DNA of 58,053 nt, taken from NCBI GenBank assembly GCA_029781035.1, contig JAKOXK010000073.1, forward strand, positions 1 through 58,053, written 5' to 3'. The stretch comes from Armatimonadota bacterium. GTDB lineage: Bacteria; Armatimonadota; Fimbriimonadia; Fimbriimonadales; Fimbriimonadaceae. The notes below the pieces were generated by a model that was given only the letters and a program-made list of their open reading frames with translations, was not told the origin of the DNA and ran no database searches. The translations under genes were made by a program, and so were the position numbers. Positions 44,035 through 52,592 of the stretch are shown here, in pieces (within the stretch, counting starts at the first letter, position 1; each line of letters starts with the position of its first letter).

Positions 44035-44460
44035 TTACTGGCCAGTGTCCTCGCCGTTGCTGATGTCGGCGTCTTCGTCGACGCCACCGGGCGCACCGTC
44101 TCTGCCGTACGACTCGACGAGATACCGGTCGTTCCCCAAGTCCTCGTAGACATACTCATTGCCCCAGGGGTCAGGCGGAAGCGGCTTGTCCAGGTAGGGG
44201 CCGCGCCAGTTGTTGACGCCGCTGGGCTCGACGCGAAGAGCGTCCAGACCCTCTTCCGTCGTCGGGTACCGGTCGCAGTCGAGTCTGAACGACTGAAGCG
44301 CCGTCCCCAGCGCCGCAATGTCCGAGGCGGCTTTGGCCCGCTTGGCGTCGCCTGTCTTGTTCACGACGCGGGGCACGATGAGGGCCGCCAGGATCGCGAG
44401 GATCAGGATGACGACCAAGAGCTCGATGAGGGTAAACGCGTTCCGACGCTTCTTATGCAT
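44035..44460 (-). CDS. gspG: Type II secretion major pseudopilin GspG
   Basis: A 141-residue major pseudopilin. Processing site RRNA/FTLIELLVVILILAILAALIVP, the conserved loop DCDRYPTTEEGLDAL and the calcium-site region YLDKPLPPDPWGNEYVYE are all typical. An acidic C-terminal tail (GGVDEDADISNGEDTGQ) matches the calcium-binding loop. The conserved prepilin peptidase GspO is not in the window. Confidence 0.95.
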   Translation of the reverse strand: MHKKRRNAFTLIELLVVILILAILAALIVPRVVNKTGDAKRAKAASDIAALGTALQSFRLDCDRYPTTEEGLDALRVEPSGVNNWRGPYLDKPLPPDPWGNEYVYEDLGNDRYLVESYGRDGAPGGVDEDADISNGEDTGQ

Positions 44461-44495
44461 AGTGACGTAACCTCGCGCAGTGGTCTTTCTTCATT

Positions 44496-45707
44496 TCATT
44501 TCACCAAGTCTTGTGCCTGGTAGATCGGCAACAGGACAGAGAGCACGACGAACCCGACGAACGTACCCATCGTCAAGACGATGAGGGGCTCGACCAAGGC
44601 GGTCAGCCGCCGCATTCCATTGTCCACTTCGAAATCGAGGCTCCCCGCAACGCGGGAAAGCATTTTGGGCAAGTCGCCGGTTTCCTCGCCGATAGCCACC
44701 ATGTGGACGAGGACGGGCGGGAAAGAGCCTGCGTCCCTCATCGAGTCGGCGATGGAACGTCCCTCCCGGACGTCCTCTGCGACCTTGATACTCGTGTGCT
44801 GAAAGACCTTATTGCCAGCCGACATGCCGGCAATCTCGAGCGCTTCCAAGATCGGGACGCCACCGTAGACCAGCGTGCCGAGCACATGGGCGAAACGGGA
44901 GACGGTGGCCTTAAGCCAGATCTTGCCCAACATGGGCAGACGGAGCAGAAGCCCGTCTCGGGCGAATGCGCCAGCCTCTGTCTTGACCCACGCACGGTAC
45001 ACCAGGACCACGCCGACGATGCACCCGATGATCAGCATCCAGTTCTGGGTCACAAAGTCGGCGACGCCCAGCAGGATCTTCGTGGTCACCGGGAGGTTGC
45101 TGCCCAAGTCGTGGAAGACGCCGGAGAGTCGAGGCACGACGAAGGTGATCAAGAAGACGACGACGAAGATTGCGGTGCAGGACAGGATCAGTGGGTAGAT
45201 CATCGCGGCCGTGATCTGGCTTCGGCGCGTGACCTCCGTTTCCAGGAAGTCGGCGAGCCTCGTGGCGACACTGGGCAGCTGACCGCTGGCTTCGCCAGCC
45301 CTCAGAGTCTCCGTGTAGACCGCGTTGAAAGTCTTCGGATATTTTGCGAGCGCCTGCGACACGCTCGCGCCCGCGCGAACCTCTTGTCGGGCGGCTTCTG
45401 AGATCTCGGACAGGGCACGGCTTTCGGACTGCTCGCCCACGACCTGCAGCACGCGGTCCAAGGGGAGTCCTGCCGCAGACAGGTCGGCCAAACGCCGCGT
45501 GAAGATGGCCACGTCGCTCCGACTGACGCGACCACGGCCGTGGGACACGACACCTGCAGCCTTGGACTGTTCTTCAGGGCGGATGTCGACGACGAACAAC
45601 CCACCTGACAGCAATTGGGAAACTGCCGTCTGCTCGTCCGAAGCCTCTACAACCCCCTTTCGTTGTCGTCCGGAGCCTTCTACAGCCGTATACGCATACG
45701 TGCTCAA
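44496..45707 (-). CDS. gspF: Type II secretion inner-membrane platform protein GspF
   Basis: A 403-residue platform protein with two repeats of the T2SSF domain, each followed by membrane helices (ITAAMIYPLILSCTAIFVVVF; WMLIIGCIVGVVLVY; VLTMGTFVGFVVLSVLLPIY). Motifs FTRRLADLSAAGLPLDR and LGTLVYGGVPILEALEIAG. I choose the TTG at 45707 (LSTYAYTAVEG) since it overlaps the gspE stop (TTGA) like other junctions in the operon, with GAGG upstream; TTG 45725 is less likely. Confidence 0.92.
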   Translation of the reverse strand: MSTYAYTAVEGSGRQRKGVVEASDEQTAVSQLLSGGLFVVDIRPEEQSKAAGVVSHGRGRVSRSDVAIFTRRLADLSAAGLPLDRVLQVVGEQSESRALSEISEAARQEVRAGASVSQALAKYPKTFNAVYTETLRAGEASGQLPSVATRLADFLETEVTRRSQITAAMIYPLILSCTAIFVVVFLITFVVPRLSGVFHDLGSNLPVTTKILLGVADFVTQNWMLIIGCIVGVVLVYRAWVKTEAGAFARDGLLLRLPMLGKIWLKATVSRFAHVLGTLVYGGVPILEALEIAGMSAGNKVFQHTSIKVAEDVREGRSIADSMRDAGSFPPVLVHMVAIGEETGDLPKMLSRVAGSLDFEVDNGMRRLTALVEPLIVLTMGTFVGFVVLSVLLPIYQAQDLVK

Positions 45708-47254
45708 ATCTCGTCCCTCTGGCAAACGCGGAGGACTTCGTCCGGTGTGGTCCTTCCGCTCATGACGGCGACGCGACCGTCGCCCAGCAGTGTTCGCATC
45801 CCCTGTTCTTTCAAGGCGTGGTCACGGATGACGCTCGCCGATGCACGCTCTACGGTCAAATGGCGGATCTGCTCGTCCACGATCAGCAGTTCGTAGACTC
45901 CTTGGCGTCCCTTAAACCCGGTGTTCTGACATTTGTCGCAGCCTTTCCCTTTCAGGAACGTCGCTTGGGTGCCAGCAGGAATCCCAAGAGCCCTGAGCGC
46001 ATCCGGGTCGAACTCTGTCTCGACCGAGCAGAACGGGCAGTTCCGCCGGACCAGCCGTTGGGCGACGACACCCACCACGGAGCTTGCGGCCAAGTACGGT
46101 TCGACGCCCATGTCGAGCAACCGGGTCAGTGCGCCAGGCGCATCGTTGGTGTGGAGCGTCGAGAAGACCAAGTGGCCCGTCAAAGCAGCGTGGATTGCGA
46201 TCTCGGCAGTCTCATGGTCGCGGATCTCACCCACCATGATCACATCCGGGTCCTGACGCAGGAACGACCGTAGGCCTGACGCAAACGTCAGTCCGATGTT
46301 CGGACGGACTTGAACCTGCCCGATCCCCGGCACTTGGTACTCGACCGGGTCTTCGATCGTGAGGATGTTCTTGCTCGGGTCATAGATCTCCTGCAGGCTT
46401 GCGTACAGGGTCGTGGACTTTCCCGAGCCGGTCGGACCGGTCGCCAGCATGATCCCGTAGGGGAACGAGATCAGCTTGCGGAACTTGACGAGGGCGTCCG
46501 GTTGCATGCCCAGCTCTTCCAGGCCCAGCATCGCGGTGCCTTTGTCCAAGATACGCATGACCGCGCGCTCACCGAAGACGGTGGGCACGATCGAGACGCG
46601 GACATCCACCGCCCTGGCCGCGATCGTGAGCTTTATGCGTCCGTCCTGAGGCAGTCGCCGCTCGGCGATGTTCATCTGACCGAGGATCTTCAAGCGCGAC
46701 ACAATCGCTGCGTGCATCCGCTTGGGCGGCCTCAGCATTTCATGGAGCATGCCGTCGATGCGGTAGCGGACCTTGACCTCTTTCTCGTAAGGCTCGATGT
46801 GGATGTCGCTCGCGTTGTCGCGCACGGCTTGAGCGAACATGAGATTGACCATCTGTACGACGGCGGTTTCGCCCGCCATCTTCTGCAGGTCGGCCAAGTC
46901 CGTCGAATCGTCGATCTCCGTGACGGCGCTGTCGTCGCCAGGCAACTGGGACAGGATGCCTTCGAGGAACCGCTCTTCGATTCGGTCTCGAATGAGCTGG
47001 GGAGAGGCCTGTACGGCCCGGACCGGCCGTTCGAGCAGCACGCCCAGGTCGTCAACGGCCTGCAGTTGGGTCAGGCCGCCAATCGCTACGACCAAGACTT
47101 GCCCATCGAATGAAACAGGCAACACTTGGTGCTTGAGCGCGTAGTCTCCCGGTACGAGTTCAATTGCGGCTGGATCAGGCTTCTCTTCGGAGAGGTCGAA
47201 CCACGGAAGGTCGGTTCCCGACCCAGTGACCTGCGACCCAACAATGATTCCCAT
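45704..47254 (-). CDS. gspE: Type II secretion ATPase GspE
   Basis: A 516-residue cytoplasmic ATPase, first gene of the secretion operon. N-terminal domain 1-150, then the core with DIHIEPYEKEVKVRYRIDG, Walker A GPTGSGKSTT, Asp box NILTIEDPVEY, Walker B LRQDPDVIMVGEIRD, and the His box HLVFSTLHTND. A tetracysteine zinc motif (CPFC ... CDKC) precedes the C-terminus, as in GspE/PilB. ATG 47254 (MGIIVGSQ) is preferred over the upstream TTG. Powers pseudopilus assembly through the GspL- and GspF-like proteins. Confidence 0.93.
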   Translation of the reverse strand: MGIIVGSQVTGSGTDLPWFDLSEEKPDPAAIELVPGDYALKHQVLPVSFDGQVLVVAIGGLTQLQAVDDLGVLLERPVRAVQASPQLIRDRIEERFLEGILSQLPGDDSAVTEIDDSTDLADLQKMAGETAVVQMVNLMFAQAVRDNASDIHIEPYEKEVKVRYRIDGMLHEMLRPPKRMHAAIVSRLKILGQMNIAERRLPQDGRIKLTIAARAVDVRVSIVPTVFGERAVMRILDKGTAMLGLEELGMQPDALVKFRKLISFPYGIMLATGPTGSGKSTTLYASLQEIYDPSKNILTIEDPVEYQVPGIGQVQVRPNIGLTFASGLRSFLRQDPDVIMVGEIRDHETAEIAIHAALTGHLVFSTLHTNDAPGALTRLLDMGVEPYLAASSVVGVVAQRLVRRNCPFCSVETEFDPDALRALGIPAGTQATFLKGKGCDKCQNTGFKGRQGVYELLIVDEQIRHLTVERASASVIRDHALKEQGMRTLLGDGRVAVMSGRTTPDEVLRVCQRDEI

Positions 47255-47390
47255 ACAGCTTCTGATCCGTCCGAGTAGAGACGGGCCGCCTATCAGAATG
47301 TTCAATCTTCCGCGGCGAGCGCCTTACCAGTAGGTACGGTGGCCGCAGGCCTAATAGTGCCGTAGGTTCAGAGAGTTTTTGGAAGTCCTC

Positions 47391-47418
47391 AAAAAAGTCC
47401 CGTGAGAGGCGGTCACGG
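47391..47418 (-). terminator. Rho-independent terminator of the PAS/MCP pair
   Basis: Minus-strand stem CCGTGA/TCACGG with a 7-base loop, followed by GAC and six T residues, just after the MCP stop. Confidence 0.75.
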
Positions 47419-47421
47419 TGG

Positions 47422-48165
47422 TCACGCGGCCGCGTCTGTGATGCGGGACCCTGGTTCTGGAACCGGGCTTCCTGGCGGGCGTGAGTTGGCCTGGTCCTGC
47501 ATGATGAGGTGGATGACACGGGAGGACTCTTCGTGGAACTCGCGCGCCTCCTGCCTGACTTTGTCCATGGCTTGGCCGATGTTGTCGGCCATCCGTTTGA
47601 CCTCGTTTGCGACGACGGAAAAGCCCCGTCCTGCGTCTCCGGCCCGGGCCGCCTCGATCAAAGCGTTCAACGAGAGCACTTTGATGCCGTTCATGATCCG
47701 ATCGATCCCTTGGATCATCGACTCCATCCGGCTCGAGTTCTCAGCCATGAGGTTCTCCAGTTCCTGGACGACTTGCGCCCGGAACGAACGCGAATCCTGA
47801 AGCGCTTGGGCCTGCTTTGCCATGACGGCCTTCGACATGTTGATCTGCGAGGCGCCCCTTCGGAACGCGCCTGGCATGCCCTGTTCGATGAAAACACGGT
47901 AGTAGCGCCGTTCGCTCGATGCCTTCAGGGCTGCCAGTGACTCGCGGACGTACGCGTCCACTGAGTCGAGGAGCGAGTTCACGCCGACGGCCAGGTCCTT
48001 GAGCCTGCGGTCGTCAGGGATGTTGCCGATCCGGGGCTCCAAATCGCCCTTGGCTGCAGCCAGACAGACGGCTGCGGCTTCATCGAGGAAGTCGTTCCAT
48101 CGCCCTGCATCCTCGTCGGTGGGCATTGCTTCAAGCGGCTGTTTGAGTGAAGATGAACTCGTCAT
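47422..48165 (-). CDS. Soluble methyl-accepting chemotaxis protein, short signalling domain
   Basis: A 247-residue soluble receptor part without membrane segments. Residues about 35-110 are HAMP-like (AKGDLEPRIGNIPDDRRLKDL ... EQGMPGAFRRGASQINM). The signalling tip is [20 protein letters not shown] followed by RGFSVVANEVKRMADN, close to the MCP consensus with Lys-Val in place of Gln-Thr before the LxLNALIEAARAG. Only about 50 residues follow the tip, so the usual long return helix is truncated. It overlaps the PAS gene by 35 bases, which suggests the two products act together as one receptor. Confidence 0.82.
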   Translation of the reverse strand: MTSSSSLKQPLEAMPTDEDAGRWNDFLDEAAAVCLAAAKGDLEPRIGNIPDDRRLKDLAVGVNSLLDSVDAYVRESLAALKASSERRYYRVFIEQGMPGAFRRGASQINMSKAVMAKQAQALQDSRSFRAQVVQELENLMAENSSRMESMIQGIDRIMNGIKVLSLNALIEAARAGDAGRGFSVVANEVKRMADNIGQAMDKVRQEAREFHEESSRVIHLIMQDQANSRPPGSPVPEPGSRITDAAA

Positions 48166-48700
48166 AGGTCAGGCCCTTTTCATTGAGGATGCTGATGAGC
48201 GCGTCGGTCGCCGATTGAAGGCCGTCTTTGCGGTCGCTTTTGGACTGCTCGATGCGTAGGAGTTCAGCGTACAGGCTGGCGAAAGTGTTCACTGCTTTGC
48301 GGTCTGGAGAGCGCCGGTTCGAGTGATAACCAATGATGTTCCCCGCCTCGTCGAAGGTCGGGGTGACGTGCGCGAACACCCAGTAATAGTCACCGTTGCG
48401 GCACAGGTTCTTCACATAGGCGAAGATCTCGTTCCCTGCCCCGATCGTGTCCCACAAGAGCTTGAAGACGCACCGAGGCATGTCCGGGTGGCGGATGATA
48501 TTGTGCTGGACCCCAATCAGCTCCTCTCGCTTGTACATGGCGATCCGGCAGAAGACCTCGTTGGCATAGGTGATGCGCCCGGCTGTATCGGTCTTGCTGA
48601 CGATGACCTCTTCCAGACCAAAGCGTTGCTCGACTTGGGTCGGGACGATCGCCCGCTGTTCGAGCGTCAGCGCTCGGATGGCTTCTGGCGAGGCTGTCAT
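48131..48700 (-). CDS. PAS domain protein, Aer-like sensor
   Basis: A 189-residue soluble protein with an Aer-type PAS domain: IVSKTDTAGRITYANEVFCR, ELIGVQHNIIRHPDMPRCVFK and YVKNLCRNGDYYWVFAHVTP, the pattern seen in energy-taxis sensors that bind FAD. The C-terminal helix (about 135-185) would connect to the partner. It has no signalling domain of its own; the downstream overlapping gene supplies it, the arrangement of CetB/CetA in Campylobacter. Cofactor and stimulus are inferred. Confidence 0.85.
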   Translation of the reverse strand: MTASPEAIRALTLEQRAIVPTQVEQRFGLEEVIVSKTDTAGRITYANEVFCRIAMYKREELIGVQHNIIRHPDMPRCVFKLLWDTIGAGNEIFAYVKNLCRNGDYYWVFAHVTPTFDEAGNIIGYHSNRRSPDRKAVNTFASLYAELLRIEQSKSDRKDGLQSATDALISILNEKGLTYDEFIFTQTAA

Positions 48701-48928
48701 TTCTATCGGGATGTTCGGTCTAACATCGCGGCTTCTTCACTCAGCCAAGGGCCGTTGCAGTCGCCGAACCGAACAATATTCAACTAATACAAGGAAAACT
48801 ACTACTTATGTACTAGAATCCAGACTTCGTTTTCTAGTTTTCACGGAACGAATGACCGTGACAGGGCTATCACGCCCGACTGGCGATGCCCCGCCCTTCT
48901 TGGCCGAGCCCGATGTTCGTGCCGGGCT

Positions 48929-49597
48929 CTACTTCGACTTTCTCGCGAACTTCATGTAGAGCGTGGTTCCGCCGACGGCAACGGTTCCGTCTGAGCTCAC
49001 CAGGCTGAAGTCCACGGTCGAGTACACACTCTTGAAATGGGTCGTGGCTTCGGGTGCACCTGGGCCCAGCAGTTTGCCGTCCCATTCGACGGTCAGAGTC
49101 TTGGCGTCCTTATCCGATGCAGTCACCTTGCCGGTGAGGTCGGCGATCATGTCCTTGTCCGCGTTCTGCCAATGCACTTTGGGGGAGTCGCCGACTTTGA
49201 CCTTTTCGCCAGTCGTCGCGCTCGCGCAACCCATCAGCATGAAAGGCACGCTCGCATCGTGAGACGTTCCCTGGTCGGGGAAGTTCTGCACGCCGAACTT
49301 GGAGGTCGCGCTCTGATTCGTGGTGTCCGTGGCTTCCTTCATGTTGAGGACAGCGGTCAGATCGAGCACAGCACCGTCGGGGAGGACGGTCTTCACAGCC
49401 TCGGTCAAGAACGTGGTCATCGCTTCGCCGTCGGGTTTGCCGCGCATTTCCAGCGTGTATTGGTAGGAGTCGCCCACTTTGTACGTGCGCTTGAACTCAA
49501 AGGTGTCGTCTTGAAAGCCGAACGCACCCGCGGCCGTCGAAAGGGCGAGGATCGCTGAGGAGAACCTGGATAAGTTCATGAGTGCACTGATTCCCAT
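48929..49597 (-). CDS. Secreted hypothetical protein
   Basis: A 222-residue exported protein with a signal peptide (MNLSRFSSAILALSTAAGAFGFQ). The mature part (FKRTYKVGDSYQYTLEMRGKPDGEAMTTFLTEAVKTVLPDGAVLDL) is a beta-rich fold of the type found in secreted DUF6263-like proteins, with no catalytic motif. The start may be ATG 49597 (as given) or the internal ATG 49579; a TAGACT -10 lies four bases before 49597. Confidence 0.65.
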   Translation of the reverse strand: MGISALMNLSRFSSAILALSTAAGAFGFQDDTFEFKRTYKVGDSYQYTLEMRGKPDGEAMTTFLTEAVKTVLPDGAVLDLTAVLNMKEATDTTNQSATSKFGVQNFPDQGTSHDASVPFMLMGCASATTGEKVKVGDSPKVHWQNADKDMIADLTGKVTASDKDAKTLTVEWDGKLLGPGAPEATTHFKSVYSTVDFSLVSSDGTVAVGGTTLYMKFARKSK

Positions 49598-49689
49598 GGA
49601 GAGTCTACTCCCCGGGCCTGAGAACTTGTTCGTTCATGATCCTTCGTCGGGCTCGGCCCGGCGCGAAGCCCACGGCGCGCGGTCACTGG

Positions 49690-49695
49690 TATTCT
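49690..49695 (+). promoter_or_regulatory. Extended -10 element (TGG-TATTCT), leaderless-type
   Basis: TATTCT preceded by TGG, nine bases before ATG 49705; no Shine-Dalgarno. Confidence 0.45.
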
Positions 49696-49704
49696 GACGG
49701 GCGC

Positions 49705-51609
49705 ATGAGACGGCGGGTCGTGACAGTGGTCGGAGCGCGGCCGCAGTTCGTCAAAGCAGGGGTCGTGTCGCGGATCCTGCGGGACATGGGGGATGCGGCG
49801 CCCTACGAAGAGGTGCTGGTGCATACCGGGCAGCACTACGACGCCCTAATGAGCGACGTCTTCTTCCAGGAGCTTGGCATTCCTGAACCGAAGCACGCAC
49901 TGGGGGTGGGCTCGGGGACGCCCGCGTTCCAGATAGCACGAATGGTCGAGGCACTATGGGACGTGCTGAGGCTCGAGAAGCCAGACGCGGTACTGGCTTA
50001 TGGCGACACGAACAGCACGGTGGCCGCGGCTTTGTGTGCGAGCCACCAAGACACACCATTCGTGCACGTTGAAGCAGGCGAGAGAATCTTCCGCCGGCGC
50101 GAAGTGCCTGAAGAGGTCAACCGCGTCGTGAGCGACAACGCCGCTTCGCTGTGTCTGACGAGCACACGACGTGCCGAGCGCTATCTCCGTCGTGAAGGGT
50201 TCCATCCTGCCCGGGTCCGGTTTGTCGGCGACACCATGTTCGACCTCTTCCTCGAGGGGGAGGCGACCGTCCAGGCGAAGGCGCAGGTCGGGCCAGGCGA
50301 CTGGGGCTTGGCGCCTGGCGAATACCACTTGGCGACCATTCACCGGGCCCAGAACACGACCGGCCCCGAGGCCTTATTGCCGTTGCTCGAAGCCATGGAC
50401 GCGGCTTCGATGCCCGTGTTGTTGCCGATCCACCCAAGGACGAAGAAGCTTGCCGAACAGTGCGGCTGGTCACCGAAGGGCTCGCTCAAGTTCATCGACG
50501 CCCTTGGCTACTACGATTTCCTGGCTATGCTGCTTCAGTGTTGCCGCGTCGTGACCGACTCAGGCGGCGTCACGCGGGAGGCGTTCTTTGCAGGCAAGCC
50601 CTGCATCATCCCGATGGAGAACAGTTGGTGGGTCGAGATCGTCGATGCGGGCTGGGCATTGGAAGTCGGTTCGGACGCCAACGCGTTGCGCGAGGCCCTT
50701 GACGCCTTTGTTCCCAGCAGCCCAGCCCCCGTGGGCCTCTTCGGCAAAGGCGACGCGGGGCGACAGACGATCGAGGCCGTTGGGGACTTCCTCCACGAGG
50801 GCCACAAAGAGGGGCTCTGGCACCGGCACGGCCGGTTGGACGAGTTGCCGCCCCCTCGTGGCACGACCTTTACCCTTGACACCTACCGCGGCACCCTGAA
50901 AGGCCTCCTCTCCAAAGGATACGTATTCCGAACTTTCCCATCCTATCTTTCCGAGCCCAAACCGTTCACGGTCTTGATGCGCCACGACATCGACTTCACC
51001 CTCGAAGCCGCTGTGCGGATGGCGCGAGTGGAAGCGGAGGAAGGGGTGCAAGCGACCTACTTCCTCATGCTGCGCACGGAGCACTACAACGTTTTTTCCC
51101 GCGAGGGGAGCGAGAGGGTGCGCGAGATCCTCGGCCTCGGGCACCACTTGGCACTGCACTTCGACTGTGCTTCCTACCCTGTCACCCTCTCGTCGGCCGA
51201 ACTAGCGAAGGCCTGCAGTCGCGAAGCGGAGATGCTGGAGCAGTGGTTTGGACATGCCGTGGAGGTGGTCAGCTATCACAGGCCCGCACCGAACGTTTTG
51301 ACCGGCGATCCCGCCCTTTCGGCACCGCGGCCGCACACTTACATGAAGGTCTTCACGTCAGGCGGGATCGAGTATTTGTCGGATTCACGCGGCGAGTGGC
51401 GGCAAGGCGGCCCGACTGCCTCTGCCGAGCAGAACCAGGGTGGATCGCTTCACGTGCTCGTACACCCCGTGTGGTGGACCGAAATCGCGACCTCCCCCTA
51501 TGAAGTGCTTCAACAAGTAGAAGACCAAATGGTATGGCAACTTGAACATTCCATGGCAGCGAACTGCACGGTGTACCAGGTTGGCCACCTGAAGGAAGAC
51601 CCTGAATGA
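49705..51609 (+). CDS. UDP-GlcNAc 2-epimerase fused to a NodB-like deacetylase domain
   Basis: A 634-residue cytoplasmic fusion. Residues 1-370 are a WecB-type non-hydrolysing UDP-N-acetylglucosamine 2-epimerase: TVVGARPQFVKAG, VLAYGDTNSTVAAALC, VHVEAGERI, VPEEVNRV, FVGDTMFD, TIHRAQNTT, LPIHPRTKK and VTDSGGVTREAFF. After a short linker, residues about 400-634 form a polysaccharide-deacetylase-like barrel with MRHDIDF (His427, Asp428, Asp430), LALHFD and a later VSYHRPAP. The deacetylase would act on a nucleotide- or carrier-linked acetamido sugar. The last codons overlap the formyltransferase start (ATGA). It appears to be a two-gene operon for a modified amino sugar. Confidence 0.85.
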   Translation: MRRRVVTVVGARPQFVKAGVVSRILRDMGDAAPYEEVLVHTGQHYDALMSDVFFQELGIPEPKHALGVGSGTPAFQIARMVEALWDVLRLEKPDAVLAYGDTNSTVAAALCASHQDTPFVHVEAGERIFRRREVPEEVNRVVSDNAASLCLTSTRRAERYLRREGFHPARVRFVGDTMFDLFLEGEATVQAKAQVGPGDWGLAPGEYHLATIHRAQNTTGPEALLPLLEAMDAASMPVLLPIHPRTKKLAEQCGWSPKGSLKFIDALGYYDFLAMLLQCCRVVTDSGGVTREAFFAGKPCIIPMENSWWVEIVDAGWALEVGSDANALREALDAFVPSSPAPVGLFGKGDAGRQTIEAVGDFLHEGHKEGLWHRHGRLDELPPPRGTTFTLDTYRGTLKGLLSKGYVFRTFPSYLSEPKPFTVLMRHDIDFTLEAAVRMARVEAEEGVQATYFLMLRTEHYNVFSREGSERVREILGLGHHLALHFDCASYPVTLSSAELAKACSREAEMLEQWFGHAVEVVSYHRPAPNVLTGDPALSAPRPHTYMKVFTSGGIEYLSDSRGEWRQGGPTASAEQNQGGSLHVLVHPVWWTEIATSPYEVLQQVEDQMVWQLEHSMAANCTVYQVGHLKEDPE

Positions 51610-52583
51610 GAACAGTCGGTATTGTCGGGTGCAAGCACACGACCCAGGAACTGGCGACCGCCCTGATACGGAACGGGATCAAGATCGACCACTGCCTAAC
51701 CATTTCGCCCGAACTAGGCGCCAAGGAGAAGGTAGCGGGCTACCACGACTTGAGGCCTTTCCTCGAGGCGAAGGAGATCCCTTTCACCCACGCGGTGAAG
51801 TACAGCCTGAAGAGTGACGAAGACGAAGCCAACCTGTTGCCGCTTGGCTTAGACCTCTTGCTCGTCATGGGCTGGCAGCGACTGATTCCCGATTGGTTCC
51901 TGTCGAGGCTCTCCATCGGTGCGTTCGGAATGCACGGCTCCAGCCGTCACCTACCGTACGGTCGAGGCCGGAGTCCGATGAACTGGTCGCTGATCCAGAA
52001 CAAGACGGCTTTCTTCACGCACCTCTTCAAGTACGAACCTGGTGTGGATGATGGCAACGTTGTGGGCTATCGTGCTTTCGATATCACGCCTTTCGACACG
52101 GCGCTGACCCTTCACTATAAGAACACGACGTCAATGATCCAGTTGGTGCTCGAACACCTGCCTTCTCTACTCGACGGCAGTGCCACGTACACCCCCCAGG
52201 ACGAGCAGGGCGCGACTTATTATCCGAAGCGCACGGATGACGACGGACTCATCTTCTGGACCGACGCCACAATGGACGTCTACAACCTCGTGCGGGCTGT
52301 GACCCGGCCGTTCCCAGGCGCATTCACCTATTTGGAAGGTGATACAGGGAAAAAACTGATGATCTGGTCGGCCATACCGTTCGATTCCCAATTGCTTTTT
52401 CCGACCGCAGTGCCAGGCGAGATCGTAGAGGTGTTCAGCGAGGGCCACTTCATCGTGAAGACTGGCACGACTTCGCTGCTCGTGCTCGAGTTCGATGGCG
52501 TGGACATCACGCCTGACCATGTGGGTCGGGTACTGACGCATGGAGCAGTGGAGCGCAAGGTCTATGAGAACATCCCGTTGTAG
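51606..52583 (+). CDS. Formyltransferase, probably sugar N-formyltransferase
   Basis: A 325-residue cytoplasmic enzyme of the methionyl-tRNA formyltransferase superfamily. Landmarks of the 10-formyl-THF domain: LLVMGWQRLIPDWFL, GAFGMHGSSRHLPYGRGRSP followed by MNW, and YEPGVDDGNVVGY (His, Asn and Asp of the active site). A C-terminal Fmt-like beta barrel (MIWSAIPFD ... GHFIVKTGTTSLLVLEFDG) is present. Start-Met tRNA recognition features are not seen, and coupling to an epimerase/deacetylase suggests it formylates an amino sugar for a surface glycan. Confidence 0.82.
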   Translation: MRTVGIVGCKHTTQELATALIRNGIKIDHCLTISPELGAKEKVAGYHDLRPFLEAKEIPFTHAVKYSLKSDEDEANLLPLGLDLLLVMGWQRLIPDWFLSRLSIGAFGMHGSSRHLPYGRGRSPMNWSLIQNKTAFFTHLFKYEPGVDDGNVVGYRAFDITPFDTALTLHYKNTTSMIQLVLEHLPSLLDGSATYTPQDEQGATYYPKRTDDDGLIFWTDATMDVYNLVRAVTRPFPGAFTYLEGDTGKKLMIWSAIPFDSQLLFPTAVPGEIVEVFSEGHFIVKTGTTSLLVLEFDGVDITPDHVGRVLTHGAVERKVYENIPL

Positions 52584-52592
52584 GACTGGTCG

